From Bacteroidales bacterium (GTDB lineage: Bacteria > Bacteroidota > Bacteroidia > Bacteroidales > Muribaculaceae), in contig DXXM01000013.1 in NCBI GenBank assembly GCA_019416285.1, positions 5,255 through 69,254 on the forward strand: a stretch of 64,000 bases of DNA, read 5' to 3'. A program made the translations under genes and the position numbers. Within the stretch, counting starts at the first letter, position 1. Each line of letters opens with the position of its first letter. Of this stretch, positions 39,859 through 49,021 are shown in pieces. The notes beneath the pieces were generated by a model. The model saw nothing but the letters and a program-made list of their open reading frames with translations, ran no database searches and was not told where the DNA came from.

Positions 39859-41160
39859 ATGAAACGCAAAATATATAAGAATCTGTGTGACTGGAAACAC
39901 AAAAACAACCGGAAACCGTTGATTATCCTTGGAGCCAGACAGGTCGGCAAGACATGGATAATGAAAGAATTCGGCATGAATGAATACAGAAATGTGGTAT
40001 ATGTCAATTGTGACGATGAGCCACGGACCAAGGATCTTTTTACCGATGACTATGATATAGAGCGGATAATTCTTGGTTTACAAGCTATCACTGGAGAAAA
40101 GATATCACCTGCGGATACTCTTATAATCATTGATGAAATACAGGAGGCGCCCCGTGGTTTGCACTGTTTGAAGTATTTCTGCGAAAAGGCTCCGGAATAT
40201 CATGTGATGACAGCGGGCTCACTGTTGGGAGTCACATTAGGACAAAAGGAATCATTTCCTGTCGGGAAAGTGGATCTATTGCACATGTATCCGATGGATT
40301 ACGAGGAATTTCTCGAAGCAATCGGGGAAGAAAATCTCTGTGCTACGCTCAGAACTGCGGACTGGGGCCTCATAGAACTGATGAATACCAGATTCATAAA
40401 CTGTCTGAGGCAGTATTATTTTGCAGGAGGTATGCCGGAAGCTGTGAAATGTTTTGCAGATAATAAAGATCTGAAAATAGTTCGTGAAATTCAGTCTGAT
40501 ATATTGACGGCCTATCGGAATGACATATCAAAACATGTCGACAAACGCGAATCGGTCAGAATCGGTCAGGTACTTAATTCCCTGCCGTCTCAATTGATAA
40601 AGGAAAATAAAAAGTTTATCTACGGGATTCTCAAACACGGAGCGCGCGCCACGGAATATGAAATCGCTATACAGTGGCTCATTGACGCGGGGCTCGTCTA
40701 CAAGGTTAACCGAATCCGTTCTCCTAAAATGCCGCTTAAATTCTATGAGGATCCCGGTGCGTTCAAACTATTCATGGTGGATGTGGGCCTTTTTAATTGT
40801 ATGGCGGATATCCCGGCGTCAAGTCTCCTGGTCGGTAATGACGGCCTCGTCGAATTTAAAGGAGCCCTGACAGAAGAATACGTTGCCCAACAATTAATTT
40901 CTTCAGGCTGTACACCGTATTATTGGAGCAATGAAAACAATACTTCCGAAATTGACTTTATAATCCAGCATAATGAGGAAATAATCCCGATTGAGGTAAA
41001 AGCTGAGGTGAACGTCCGAGCAAAATCATTTGCCATGTTCTTAAAAGCTAATGCAGGCTTGAAAGGATTGAGATTTTCCATGCTGCCCTATGTTAGACAG
41101 GACAACATGGAAAACGTACCTTTGTTTGCAATACAGTCATATCTGAATTGCAGACAGTAG
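39859..41160 (+). CDS. AAA+ ATPase with DUF4143 domain
   Basis: A 433-residue protein: AAA domain with Walker A GARQVGKTW (about 25-33), Walker B LIIIDEIQEA (about 90-99) and sensor region MTAGSLLG, followed by a DUF4143 C-terminal domain. The last segment has EIDFIIQHNEEIIPIEVKAE (about 364-383), which looks like a PD-(D/E)XK-type nuclease motif. Function of the family is unknown; it is abundant and mobile in Bacteroidota. GC content is lower than in neighbours, suggesting horizontal acquisition. It stands alone, with direct repeats in front of it. The second paralogue in the window is at 49022-50290. Confidence 0.85.
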   Translation: MKRKIYKNLCDWKHKNNRKPLIILGARQVGKTWIMKEFGMNEYRNVVYVNCDDEPRTKDLFTDDYDIERIILGLQAITGEKISPADTLIIIDEIQEAPRGLHCLKYFCEKAPEYHVMTAGSLLGVTLGQKESFPVGKVDLLHMYPMDYEEFLEAIGEENLCATLRTADWGLIELMNTRFINCLRQYYFAGGMPEAVKCFADNKDLKIVREIQSDILTAYRNDISKHVDKRESVRIGQVLNSLPSQLIKENKKFIYGILKHGARATEYEIAIQWLIDAGLVYKVNRIRSPKMPLKFYEDPGAFKLFMVDVGLFNCMADIPASSLLVGNDGLVEFKGALTEEYVAQQLISSGCTPYYWSNENNTSEIDFIIQHNEEIIPIEVKAEVNVRAKSFAMFLKANAGLKGLRFSMLPYVRQDNMENVPLFAIQSYLNCRQ

Positions 41161-41209
41161 CCATTAAGCACCTTACTCCTGAGGTGGAAAGTGATTGGGA
41201 TTATAGGAT

Positions 41210-42193
41210 TCAGAGGGATTTTATGTAAATCGGATAGCCGCAGGAGGTCGGGGTGAAGGGGCGGGCGAGGAAGTCGGTGAGGGAGGAGAATGTGGTGGCG
41301 ACGTCCGCGTTGCGGCTGTCGTATCTGATGATAAAGGTTATGATTGTGGAGTTGCGGAGCTTTCCGGAGGGGGTGTCGAAGGCCGCAGCCACGTCGCCCT
41401 CCATGAAGCAGGCGCAGACCTCATCGTAGCTTCTGTCGCTGACAATCACAAAATAGGCTGTGGCGCCGTAGGTGAGTGAGCTGACGCAGACGGCGTCAGC
41501 CGGTACCTGCTGCGGGTCGGCGAACACTCCTCCCGCCGGGACGTCCATGCCCACGGTGAGGCTCTGCATCACCACGCGGCCCACCGTCAGCGACTTCGCC
41601 GTGGCGAGCCCGGGCGCCTCGCTGACCACTTCGGCCATTCCCCGGGCGAAAAGTCCGTTGTCGGGAAAAAGCCTGCTGAGATTGCCCACGGTGCGGACGT
41701 CGCAGAGCGCATAGTCCAGCCGCGTCCACCCTTTTTCACGGATAAAGTCACCGTAGGCTGACGAAGCGAGCAGATTCTTCATAAAACCGGCGTATGAGAG
41801 TGAAGTGAGGCCCTCGGACTCGCCGCTGAAACTGTCCACAGAGCCTAAACCCGCGGTCAGGACCGCGGAGCGTTTGGGCACTTCGATTATATCGGAATAT
41901 TTCAGCGCCGTAGGGAAGTTCCGTGCCGGATAGACCGCACCCACATAGAGCTGCGGGACGTCGTGGATTCCGGAAGTGCCGTTTACGCCGGTGTAGCTGT
42001 CGCCGATAAATACCGAACCGGCCGCGGGGGTACCGCTCTCATACAGATGCGTCCACACGGGAGTGAAATTCTCGTCGGGAACCGGATTATCGGCCCCGGA
42101 GCGCACCGGACTGTCGTCGTTGTCGCAGGCGGTCGCCGCAAACAGGACCATCACAGGCAGAAAGTATCTCAGCAATGTTCTTTTCATAATCAT
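41210..42193 (-). CDS. Cytolysin-like (CDC/thiol-activated cytolysin family) lipoprotein
   Basis: A 327-residue lipoprotein with signal peptide to C23 (LFAATAC) followed by DNDD, a surface-type acidic tail. Two regions recall cholesterol-dependent cytolysins: LTVGMDVPAGGVFADPQQ (about 203-220), aligned with the region of the second membrane hairpin, and VSSLTYGATAYFVIVSDRSYDEV (about 229-251), matching the conserved SSVAYGR-YLKL segment. The usual C-terminal Trp-rich undecapeptide domain is absent, so this is at most a CDC-like protein lacking domain 4. Bacteroidota have such CDC-like proteins. Pore formation here is inference. It is the last gene of a minus-strand cluster. Confidence 0.5.
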   Translation of the reverse strand: MIMKRTLLRYFLPVMVLFAATACDNDDSPVRSGADNPVPDENFTPVWTHLYESGTPAAGSVFIGDSYTGVNGTSGIHDVPQLYVGAVYPARNFPTALKYSDIIEVPKRSAVLTAGLGSVDSFSGESEGLTSLSYAGFMKNLLASSAYGDFIREKGWTRLDYALCDVRTVGNLSRLFPDNGLFARGMAEVVSEAPGLATAKSLTVGRVVMQSLTVGMDVPAGGVFADPQQVPADAVCVSSLTYGATAYFVIVSDRSYDEVCACFMEGDVAAAFDTPSGKLRNSTIITFIIRYDSRNADVATTFSSLTDFLARPFTPTSCGYPIYIKSL

Positions 42194-42262
42194 ATTTTTA
42201 CAGGCATAAGTCGTCCGGAGCTTTTCAATTCAGCCCGGACGACTCGGTATTGAACAATGAGA

Positions 42263-42904
42263 TCAGAATTTATATCCAAGATTGATTGAGAAAACCTGTG
42301 ATTTCTGAGAGGTGTTGAACGACCTCATCATGTTGTTGAGCTGAAACTGATAGCCCACAGCGATGGTGTAGTGTCCGAAAAGTTCCGCTCCCACACGGGC
42401 ATCGCCACCTACCTGGAATCGTTTCATCTGACTATACGGATTATTGATGTCCCAGTTCGTACCGTTCGAAACTCCGTTTTCTATCTCGGCATCACTGATT
42501 TTACCGCCTCCAAACAGTCCATAGCCGATGTAGGGGCCTACTGCGGCAAAGATTTTAGCTTTCGCGCCTACACCGAAAGAATAACCGGCATGAATCGGGA
42601 GGATAAGGCTATAGGGTGTAAGAGACCCATGACGCTTCACAATAACGGGCTGCTCGTAGATTCCATATTCTGAATCTATAGTCCACGGCTGCGACGTTAA
42701 CTTCAATGCTGCGTCAAGAAACCATCCGCGCGACAGACCGAGTTCCCCCGTCACCCCTACGTTAAATCCGCAGTCGGTCTGAGTAGCCTCCGTAGGCTTT
42801 GACAGATTCAGTCCGGCCTCGACACCCCAGCGGATGGGTGACTGAGCATTAATTCCGAGAATTGCAACTAATAAACAAATGCTACTGACTAATATTTTTT
42901 TCAT
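42263..42904 (-). CDS. Small outer-membrane beta-barrel protein
   Basis: A 213-residue protein with a signal peptide (about 1-20, LVSSICLLVAILGINAQ) and eight or so alternating strands (for example RWGVEAGLNLSKP, GFNVGVTGELGL, IAVGYQFQLNN) ending in FSINLGYKF with a terminal Phe. This is the Bacteroidota outer-membrane beta-barrel (OmpA/OMP_b-brl-like) pattern. AT-rich like its cluster neighbours. It starts 2 bases after the preceding lipoprotein gene, so they are co-translated. Confidence 0.72.
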   Translation of the reverse strand: MKKILVSSICLLVAILGINAQSPIRWGVEAGLNLSKPTEATQTDCGFNVGVTGELGLSRGWFLDAALKLTSQPWTIDSEYGIYEQPVIVKRHGSLTPYSLILPIHAGYSFGVGAKAKIFAAVGPYIGYGLFGGGKISDAEIENGVSNGTNWDINNPYSQMKRFQVGGDARVGAELFGHYTIAVGYQFQLNNMMRSFNTSQKSQVFSINLGYKF

Positions 42905-42906
42905 GT

Positions 42907-43848
42907 TTATTTCATTGTTATATTACTAAATTCTTTTGAGACTTTATTTTCAGGGAAACTTGAAGAATAAAAATTACTAAAATTAATATTCCATTTTTGT
43001 AATTTAGATTCGAGAGGAAATATAAGTTTAAAAGTCCCTTTACCTCTGGAATGTACATCTATTGAAAAACTGCCTTTCCCTTGATTTGTAAGTTCAGTAA
43101 CCGTTATTTTCCCATAATGGATTACAGCATTATCATATTTTGTTGAGAGATATTTTTTCCTATAGGTTTGTGTTTTAAAAGCAAAACGATTTTCAATTCG
43201 TCCCAATGTCAAAAAACTCTTATAATTATATTTACCATTCGTCACACTCACTTCACAGGTTTTGACAATATCTACATTGACAGGAATCGGGCCGGTTGGT
43301 TCAGCGGCCAGCACGGATGCACCGACGAGCTCGTTTCCAATCACGGCATAGCCATCAATCGTTCCAACAAGAGCCATGTTTTCGTCCTCAAACTTAAGGT
43401 TAGGCGTAACATCGGTCTCATCCTCCTTATGGAAACAAAATATACCGTCGTATTTGTTAATATAAGCGGTAATTTCCCTATAAAAAGCACAGGAATCCAA
43501 GGATTCATCATCAAATATAGCTTCCAGTTCAGCGTCGGCGTGCCTTTGCATCGTATAGGCCCCGTCAAAACCCAATTCTTCGAAATATTCAAGTCGCTGA
43601 TTCTCGTCCATGCCGTTTAACTGAGCAATTGTCCTGCTGAAAGTCTCCTTATCCTTGAACTTAAGAACTTTTGCACCATCTGCCATTTCAGATGCACGCG
43701 AACTTTGCGGCAAATAATCTGACAATGAAACGACTTCTATATTTGAGGCGCCATCCGCCGCTCCATTGAGGACATCCTCAGAATTACCGCATGCAAACAG
43801 CATAGCAGTAACCGAAATCGCTGACACGCAATCAAATAACTTTTTCAT
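42907..43848 (-). CDS. Lipoprotein of unknown function in the cytolysin-like cluster
   Basis: A 313-residue lipoprotein: signal peptide to C20 (VTAMLFAC) then GNSEDVLNG. N-terminal half is alpha-helical (KETFSRTIAQLNGMDENQRLEYFEEL about 69-94), C-terminal half is beta-rich with basic aromatic strands (about 180-305). The helical block resembles the N-terminal regions of Bacteroides surface proteins such as DUF4848, but I cannot identify it with confidence. It is AT-rich and directly followed by the barrel protein gene (2-base gap). Confidence 0.6.
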   Translation of the reverse strand: MKKLFDCVSAISVTAMLFACGNSEDVLNGAADGASNIEVVSLSDYLPQSSRASEMADGAKVLKFKDKETFSRTIAQLNGMDENQRLEYFEELGFDGAYTMQRHADAELEAIFDDESLDSCAFYREITAYINKYDGIFCFHKEDETDVTPNLKFEDENMALVGTIDGYAVIGNELVGASVLAAEPTGPIPVNVDIVKTCEVSVTNGKYNYKSFLTLGRIENRFAFKTQTYRKKYLSTKYDNAVIHYGKITVTELTNQGKGSFSIDVHSRGKGTFKLIFPLESKLQKWNINFSNFYSSSFPENKVSKEFSNITMK

Positions 43849-43892
43849 TTTACAAGATGGGTTGATTAATAATACAATATGGTTTAGAATAT

Positions 43893-44282
43893 CTATTCAA
43901 AATTCAGTTTTCCTTTAAAAATTTGGTTTCCGTCCGTGCGACAGGTTATGTCATATTCTCCGAAGAGTACCGGAATAGCGACTTCGGGATTCTCACGAGT
44001 TACATGGCCAAAACATACCACACATTCGTCTCTTTCTAATATCACATCCATATTATGAATATTAGAATGATGCGACAGCACAAACGAAAGCTTGCCTTGA
44101 CAATAATGGCACTCAATAAAAATCCGCGAGGGCAATTCAGGCCGATGATTATTACCGGTATTTATTTTCAGATATTCAACCTTGTTCCCATCGCCTTTTG
44201 AGGACGGTTCGGCATTTACTAAATGATCTGTACAAAATAAGAATACAGATACCAAAATTAAAATGAATGTCCTTTTTCTCAT
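43893..44282 (-). CDS. Small secreted protein resembling DUF3244
   Basis: A 129-residue protein with an N-terminal signal peptide (about 1-24, FILILVSVFLFCTDHLVNA). The mature part is beta-rich with ELPSRIFIECHYCQGKLSFVL in the middle and a C-terminal YDITCRTDGNQIFKGKLNFE segment, as in the DUF3244 family of short Bacteroidales secreted proteins, whose function is unknown. Unusual is the Cys content (Cys in CHYC, CVVC and TC). Its own promoter lies about 25 bases upstream, so transcription of the four downstream genes can start here. Confidence 0.6.
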   Translation of the reverse strand: MRKRTFILILVSVFLFCTDHLVNAEPSSKGDGNKVEYLKINTGNNHRPELPSRIFIECHYCQGKLSFVLSHHSNIHNMDVILERDECVVCFGHVTRENPEVAIPVLFGEYDITCRTDGNQIFKGKLNFE

Positions 44283-44532
44283 ATTAAAATTTGATTGATT
44301 AATTTTTCTGCAAAATTACATTCATTTTTGCTTCTCAAAGCAATTTAAGGGCTTCTAAAAGTAGGTCAACCCCTTTCATAACACCTTTATAACCAGCTAA
44401 TTCGCGCCTCAACGCATCAAAGAATCTGGTCTCCCCGAAATCCGTAGTCCAAAATCCTGATATATAAAGAGTTATGAATCGCCACTCTATACAATTCGAG
44501 CCCGGTCTCGTAACTCGCTATAAATTAAAGAT
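44283..44532 (-). other. AT-rich intergenic segment with probable promoter (44311-44339)
   Basis: No gene is seen in these 250 bases. On the minus strand TTTG (44339-44336), 17 bases, TAATTTTG (44318-44311) forms a somewhat short-spaced promoter for the gene starting at 44282, with the start near 44304. The remainder is AT-rich with no clear hairpin to end the TPR gene transcript. Confidence 0.4.
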
Positions 44533-46161
44533 TTACCCTAATACAGCCAAAAATCTATCTTTATCTTTGGATGTGGAATTTTTTATTCTCCTTTTCATTC
44601 TCTTTCTCCTATCATATACAGCCATCGTGTCTTTTTCCTGTAAAAACAACGTAATCGAGGAGTTTGAAAAGCCAAAAATAGAGTATAGGAAAAACAGATA
44701 GTCGGCCTCGACAAGTTTTGGAAATTCCATACGGAATGATGTGAATATATTTCCATAATGTTTATCCACATAAGATTCAAGTTCTGCGATTTCCTTTTTG
44801 TTTCTGGAAAAATCCTTCACCAACATATTCACCATTTCAGAGATGCGTTTCTTTGATCTTTCGGAATCACCATCCTCATACATGACCTTCATCATTTCGT
44901 CAAATACCTCAAAACGGTCAGCCATCAAATGTCTTATGGTTTCTTTCGATACCTTATCATGAGTTTCCATTATCTCCTTAAAGTTTCGCGCAACCGCGAG
45001 ATTTCGCTCAATCAGCAAAATCTGTTTTTTACGATAGCGTAAAAACATCAGCAATGAAATTACACCTATAGAGATGGAACTGATTAATATAAGAGCTATA
45101 ATCAACCTGTGATTATTCAATTCGGATTCAAGAATTTTACGGTCATATTCATGATAATCCATCAGTACACCCGACAAGTCATGATTGACAAGTTCTCTAA
45201 TTATTTTTTCTGAGTCTTCATCGAGAATCTTTAGTGAAGTCAACGCTTTTTCAGTTGAATCAACTGCTGTATAATAAGAATATCTGAACCATACGCCAGG
45301 CCCGGCACTGACATCACTAATTGCCTTCAGCAAATCCCGTCCCTTCTCCAATTTACCAAGCCTTACATAAGTCAAGCCAAGATAAGCAGAGTCATTGACA
45401 TTCGCATCATCCATACGACATATCTCCTCATATATTTTGCGTGCTTCTTCATAATTATCCTGAACAAAATTACATAAACCCATCGCTCTGCCGACATCCT
45501 GTCTTAAATACTCATCTGAATAACGTAGGGCCGAATCCAGCAATTGCTTACACAAAATCATGCAGGAGTCATACTTTTCAACAGCATAATACGATTGTGC
45601 CAAATCAAGCATTGCCCATGTAATATATTTTGACTTACCGGCCTTTTGGAATCTGTCAAATTCTATCCTCACATATTTCACTGCCTCATTATAGTTATAA
45701 GTCTCATTATAGATATCCGCTATCCTTTGCGCACACATCGCCACCCAAAAATCATCATCAAGGCTTTCAGCCAAGTCTTTTGCTTTAATCAATGAATATA
45801 AACTTTTTGAATAGTCCTTTGATTGAAGCCTTAAACGTCCGAAATAATACAGTGACAACATTTTTCTGTATGAATCGCGTGAGGAATCATAGTAAGCAAG
45901 TGCAATTGAAATCAGTGAGTCATTCGGGACATCGATATAATTTTTGAACTGTGCCTGGGTAAGAAGTAGGGCGTGGAGGGCACGGGTGGAGCGGCTGTGG
46001 ATTGCTGAGGGGTCGACGGATTCAACGAGGGCCAACGCGGAGTCAGGACGCCCGTCCATGAGGCGCTCGGCTTCGGCGAGGGTGGCGTCGATTCCGGAGG
46101 GCTGGCAGGAGCATGACCAGACGAGGAGGGAGAGGAACGGAAGGAGGATATATCGTAACAT
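44533..46161 (-). CDS. TPR-repeat transmembrane regulator
   Basis: A 542-residue protein: lipoprotein-like signal (LLVWSCSC, lipidated Cys about 17), several TPR motifs (about 25-330, for example DNYEEARKIYEEICRMDDAN), one transmembrane helix (about 354-376, LIIALILISSISIGVISLLMF), then a coiled-coil cytoplasmic part and a C-terminal helical domain with SNSSITLFLQEKDTMAVYDRRKRMKRRI, which resembles a helix-turn-helix region of Bacteroidota TPR-TM regulators. Such proteins usually regulate adjacent surface-protein genes, here the cytolysin-like cluster. Composition breaks near 45955: the first 69 codons are GC-rich like the flanking chromosome, the rest AT-rich, so the gene is probably a chimera made by recombination. 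Start at 46161; the longer frame to 46320 lacks a signal peptide. Confidence 0.75.
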   Translation of the reverse strand: MLRYILLPFLSLLVWSCSCQPSGIDATLAEAERLMDGRPDSALALVESVDPSAIHSRSTRALHALLLTQAQFKNYIDVPNDSLISIALAYYDSSRDSYRKMLSLYYFGRLRLQSKDYSKSLYSLIKAKDLAESLDDDFWVAMCAQRIADIYNETYNYNEAVKYVRIEFDRFQKAGKSKYITWAMLDLAQSYYAVEKYDSCMILCKQLLDSALRYSDEYLRQDVGRAMGLCNFVQDNYEEARKIYEEICRMDDANVNDSAYLGLTYVRLGKLEKGRDLLKAISDVSAGPGVWFRYSYYTAVDSTEKALTSLKILDEDSEKIIRELVNHDLSGVLMDYHEYDRKILESELNNHRLIIALILISSISIGVISLLMFLRYRKKQILLIERNLAVARNFKEIMETHDKVSKETIRHLMADRFEVFDEMMKVMYEDGDSERSKKRISEMVNMLVKDFSRNKKEIAELESYVDKHYGNIFTSFRMEFPKLVEADYLFFLYSIFGFSNSSITLFLQEKDTMAVYDRRKRMKRRIKNSTSKDKDRFLAVLG

Positions 46162-46219
46162 TCGGGAAGGGCACGGAAGAATTGTCGTCGTGAGGGGGAG
46201 CTTACAGTTATTTCGGCGA

Positions 46220-46227
46220 CAAAGGTA
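46220..46227 (-). promoter_or_regulatory. -7 box upstream of the TPR regulator
   Basis: TACCTTTG on the minus strand, about 55 bases before the ATG at 46161; a -33 box is not obvious. The rest of 46228-46501 holds no gene I can support. Confidence 0.4.
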
Positions 46228-46501
46228 CAAAACTCCGCAGATTATGGGCGCCGATATATGATAACAATAGTTAAAATGGTGTTTTATTCCCGTTTTCACG
46301 GCGAAAATATCGCAATCCATCGGTTAAAGACAGCGTTTTCTCGAATCTGCATCTCGTTTTGCGGGCACGTTCTATCCGAATCCGCACCCTGCCAGCGGAG
46401 AGGACTGTGTGGGGTAGGAAAATCCGTGACGGGGGGAGCAGAGAAATCCGTGGAGACAGGAGCGGGGATGGTCAGAGGCCACTCCTCTCCCCTACTCTGC
46501 A

Positions 46502-48670
46502 CTATCTGTGGCTAAGGATTCGGCGGAGGCGACGGAGCTGGTTCATGGCGAAGAGGTAGACGGGGTTGGGCGGCGAGACGATGTCGGTGGCCATGGTCTC
46601 GGCCATAGTCATGGGCGCCTCGGTTCCGAACTGGCCAGGGTAGATTACGATAAGGTTGTTGCCCGCGAGGTAGCGCTGGAGATATTCGGGCACAGAGTCC
46701 ATGTCGCTGTCGAATGACACGGAGGAGCGGCGGGCGCTGACCACGATAAGGAGGTCGTCGTCGGTGATACCGGCGGTCTTGAGGACGAAGTCGTCGTAGC
46801 TCGCCACGGTTGCGAATGACATGCGTATGCCGAGCTTGCTCTGGGTGATTACGGTGCGTATGAGCGGGGCGGTGGAGTCGTCGCACCAGAATTCGACGCG
46901 GCAGCCAATCTGACGACAGAGGTTGCCGACGGCCTGCACCCAGCGGCGGAAGCCGGTCTCGAACTGTGCCTTTTTGGGGACGGCGACGAGCAGACGGCTC
47001 ACGGTGTTGAGCGGGATGAAGCAGCGCGACATGACTATCATGCGGTTGGTGGAACGCAGAAGCTGCTCGATTTTCTCGCCGAGGAAGGAGTCGATGATGC
47101 GGGTGCGGCGGTGGAGGCCTACGATGAGCTCAGTGATGTCGCGCTCCTCCATGGTGTTGAGCACTCCGGTGATGAAGTTGAGGTCGAAGCGCTCGATGGG
47201 CGTGAGGCGTGTCTCGACGGCTGCCGCGGCGCGCTCGGCCACGTCGAGCGAGTTGCGCCCGATGGCCTTGGATGAGGCGGAGTTGTCGTTGCGGACATGG
47301 AGGGCATAGAAGTCGCCGGGGACGGATGTGTCGGGGAAGCGCATGGAGAGGGCGAGGTCTACGATACCGGGGGCCGTCAGCGGGTTGGAGATGGCAATGA
47401 GGGTGCGGGGATGGGTGGTGGAGTCGTCGCGGGCGCTCTCCTCGTCGGCCTGCTCGAGCAGCTGGACCTTGAGGCGCGAGGCGGCGCGCTCGGTGCCGAA
47501 GGAGGATACGGTGCAGGTGACGAGTATCATGACCACGGTGCCGTTGAGCACGGTGACGTCGAAGAGGTGCATCTCATAGCCTATCATCACCACGGCGAGG
47601 GCCACGGCGGTATGGGCGTTGGAGAGCTGATACATCACGGAGCGGTCGATGGAGGTGAGACGGTAGACTTTCTGTGTGACGAAGGCGGCTATCCATTTGG
47701 AGGCCATGGCCACGGCGCTCATGACGGCGGCGGTGTAGAGCGTGGACCATCCGTCGAGCACAACCCTGAGATCGATGAGCATGCCGACGCCGATAAGGAA
47801 GTAAGGGATGAAGATGGCGTTGCCGACAAATTCGAGTCGCCCCATCAGGGTGGACCGCGCGGGGATGAAGCGGTTGAGCACGAGTCCGGCGAAGAAGGCG
47901 CCAAACACTCCCTCGATGCTGATGAAGGATGCGAGGGCGGCGGCGCCGAACACCATCACCATAACGTAGATGAACTGGCTGATGCCGTCGCTGTAGTGCT
48001 GGAAGAAGTAGCGGGTGATGCGCGGGTAGAGGTATATGAGCCCGACGCAGTAGAGGGCGAGGTAGCAGAGGATGGGGATGAGGGAGGAGACGGAGCCGTC
48101 GCGATACACGCCGAGCACTCCGGCGAGGACAATGAGGGAGCCGAGGACGGTGACGATGGTGCCGGCAATGGCTATGATGACGGCCGGAGCTTTGGTGACG
48201 CCGAAGCGGGTGACTATCGGGTAGGCTATGAGGGTGTGGGCGGCAAACATGGAAGCGAGCAGGGTGGCTTCGAGCATCTGCATGCGAAGTGCGGCCATGG
48301 CTGCCACGGCGCCAAGTATGAGGGGTATGATGAAGGTGAAGAGGCCGAATGTGAGGCCTTTGCGCATGTTTTTACGCAGATGGTACATGTCAATCTCGAT
48401 GCCGGCAAGAAACATGAGGTAGAGTATGCCGACCTGCCCGAAGATTTCGAAGCTCATGTCGCGGGCGAGGATGTTGAGACCGTAGGGCCCGACGGCTACT
48501 CCCGCGATAATCAGGCCGATGACGTAGGGAATCCTGAGACGGTTGAGCACAATGGGGGTCAGCAGGATTATGGCCATGACGGTCAGGAAAATCGGGACCG
48601 GCGCGGTTATGAGCGGCGCATGGGCGGGTATGGCGAGTGATAGCAGCATATTCGCCACAAAATTAGCCAA
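46502..48670 (-). CDS. CPA2-family cation:proton antiporter with C-terminal USP-like domain
   Basis: A 722-residue inner-membrane protein. About 12 helices span residues 20-400, with the antiporter signatures RIPYVIGLIIAGVAVGPYGLNIL (about 46-68) and GILYLMFLAGIEIDMYHL (about 81-98). The soluble C-terminal half (about 420-720) contains two tandem segments resembling universal stress protein domains (TLIAISNPLTAPGIVDLALSM; MIVMSRCFIPLNTVSRLLVAVP). Transporters of this layout exchange Na+ or K+ for H+. Start Met at 48670 or residue 8 (48649) cannot be decided. It is not part of an operon. Confidence 0.85.
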   Translation of the reverse strand: MANFVANMLLSLAIPAHAPLITAPVPIFLTVMAIILLTPIVLNRLRIPYVIGLIIAGVAVGPYGLNILARDMSFEIFGQVGILYLMFLAGIEIDMYHLRKNMRKGLTFGLFTFIIPLILGAVAAMAALRMQMLEATLLASMFAAHTLIAYPIVTRFGVTKAPAVIIAIAGTIVTVLGSLIVLAGVLGVYRDGSVSSLIPILCYLALYCVGLIYLYPRITRYFFQHYSDGISQFIYVMVMVFGAAALASFISIEGVFGAFFAGLVLNRFIPARSTLMGRLEFVGNAIFIPYFLIGVGMLIDLRVVLDGWSTLYTAAVMSAVAMASKWIAAFVTQKVYRLTSIDRSVMYQLSNAHTAVALAVVMIGYEMHLFDVTVLNGTVVMILVTCTVSSFGTERAASRLKVQLLEQADEESARDDSTTHPRTLIAISNPLTAPGIVDLALSMRFPDTSVPGDFYALHVRNDNSASSKAIGRNSLDVAERAAAAVETRLTPIERFDLNFITGVLNTMEERDITELIVGLHRRTRIIDSFLGEKIEQLLRSTNRMIVMSRCFIPLNTVSRLLVAVPKKAQFETGFRRWVQAVGNLCRQIGCRVEFWCDDSTAPLIRTVITQSKLGIRMSFATVASYDDFVLKTAGITDDDLLIVVSARRSSVSFDSDMDSVPEYLQRYLAGNNLIVIYPGQFGTEAPMTMAETMATDIVSPPNPVYLFAMNQLRRLRRILSHR

Positions 48671-48756
48671 AACCGAGGAAAAATAGAAATTTTTCGACAG
48701 GTTTAGTTTGACCGGATGGTTTGGGGCCTAAAGTATCGAAAATCTGCGATCGAAAT

Positions 48757-48782
48757 CTGTAGGGCCATCGCATGCGGTGGCC
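48757..48782. repeat. Fifth copy of the GCATGC palindromic repeat
   Basis: CTGTAGGGCCATCGCATGCGGTGGCC, one forward copy of the element seen four times at 36356-36625, here alone in the intergenic segment between the antiporter gene and the DUF4143 repeat array. Confidence 0.75.
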
Positions 48783-48894
48783 TCCCGGTTGTGATGATGG
48801 CTGGAATTTGGGGCACATATGGACAAGAGATACAAGAGAAACAAAGTTTTTTAGTATGGAATTTAAAATTTAAAGAGGATATTGGTGGACTCTT

Positions 48895-49020
48895 TTCGAG
48901 TACAGTCGAAAATTTCAGCATTTTCATAAAAAGTTTCGAGTATAGTCGAAACTTTTAAGATTTTTGCAAAAAGATTCGAGTACAGTCGAAAATTTAGCTA
49001 TATTTGCAAAAAGATTCGGC
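48895..49020 (+). repeat. Tandem 40-bp repeat array upstream of the second DUF4143 ATPase
   Basis: The 16-base dyad TTCGAGTACAGTCGAA begins at 48895, 48935 (one base changed) and 48975, exactly 40 bases apart, and a fourth, degenerate copy begins at 49015 and contains the start codon (TTCGGCTATGGAAGAA). The 24-base spacers of units 2 and 3 share TTTGCAAAAAGA. The last spacer includes TATATTTG (48999-49006), a -7 box that would start transcription about 9 bases before the ATG. No TTTG lies at -33, so a protein bound to the dyads may recruit polymerase. Confidence 0.8.
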
Positions 49021-49021
49021 T

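Noticed and set aside
44474..44701. Plus-strand 75-codon frame near the end of the TPR gene
   Set aside because: It overlaps the coding end of the TPR regulator in antisense and has no promoter or family features.
47297..48640. Plus-strand frame of 447 codons opposite the antiporter gene
   Set aside because: Antisense shadow caused by codon bias; the product is Gly/Glu/His-rich low complexity, while the minus frame shows antiporter helices and motifs.
48895..49020. CRISPR array in the 40-bp-phased dyads
   Set aside because: Only three and a half units, AT-rich similar spacers, no cas genes, and the last unit contains a start codon.
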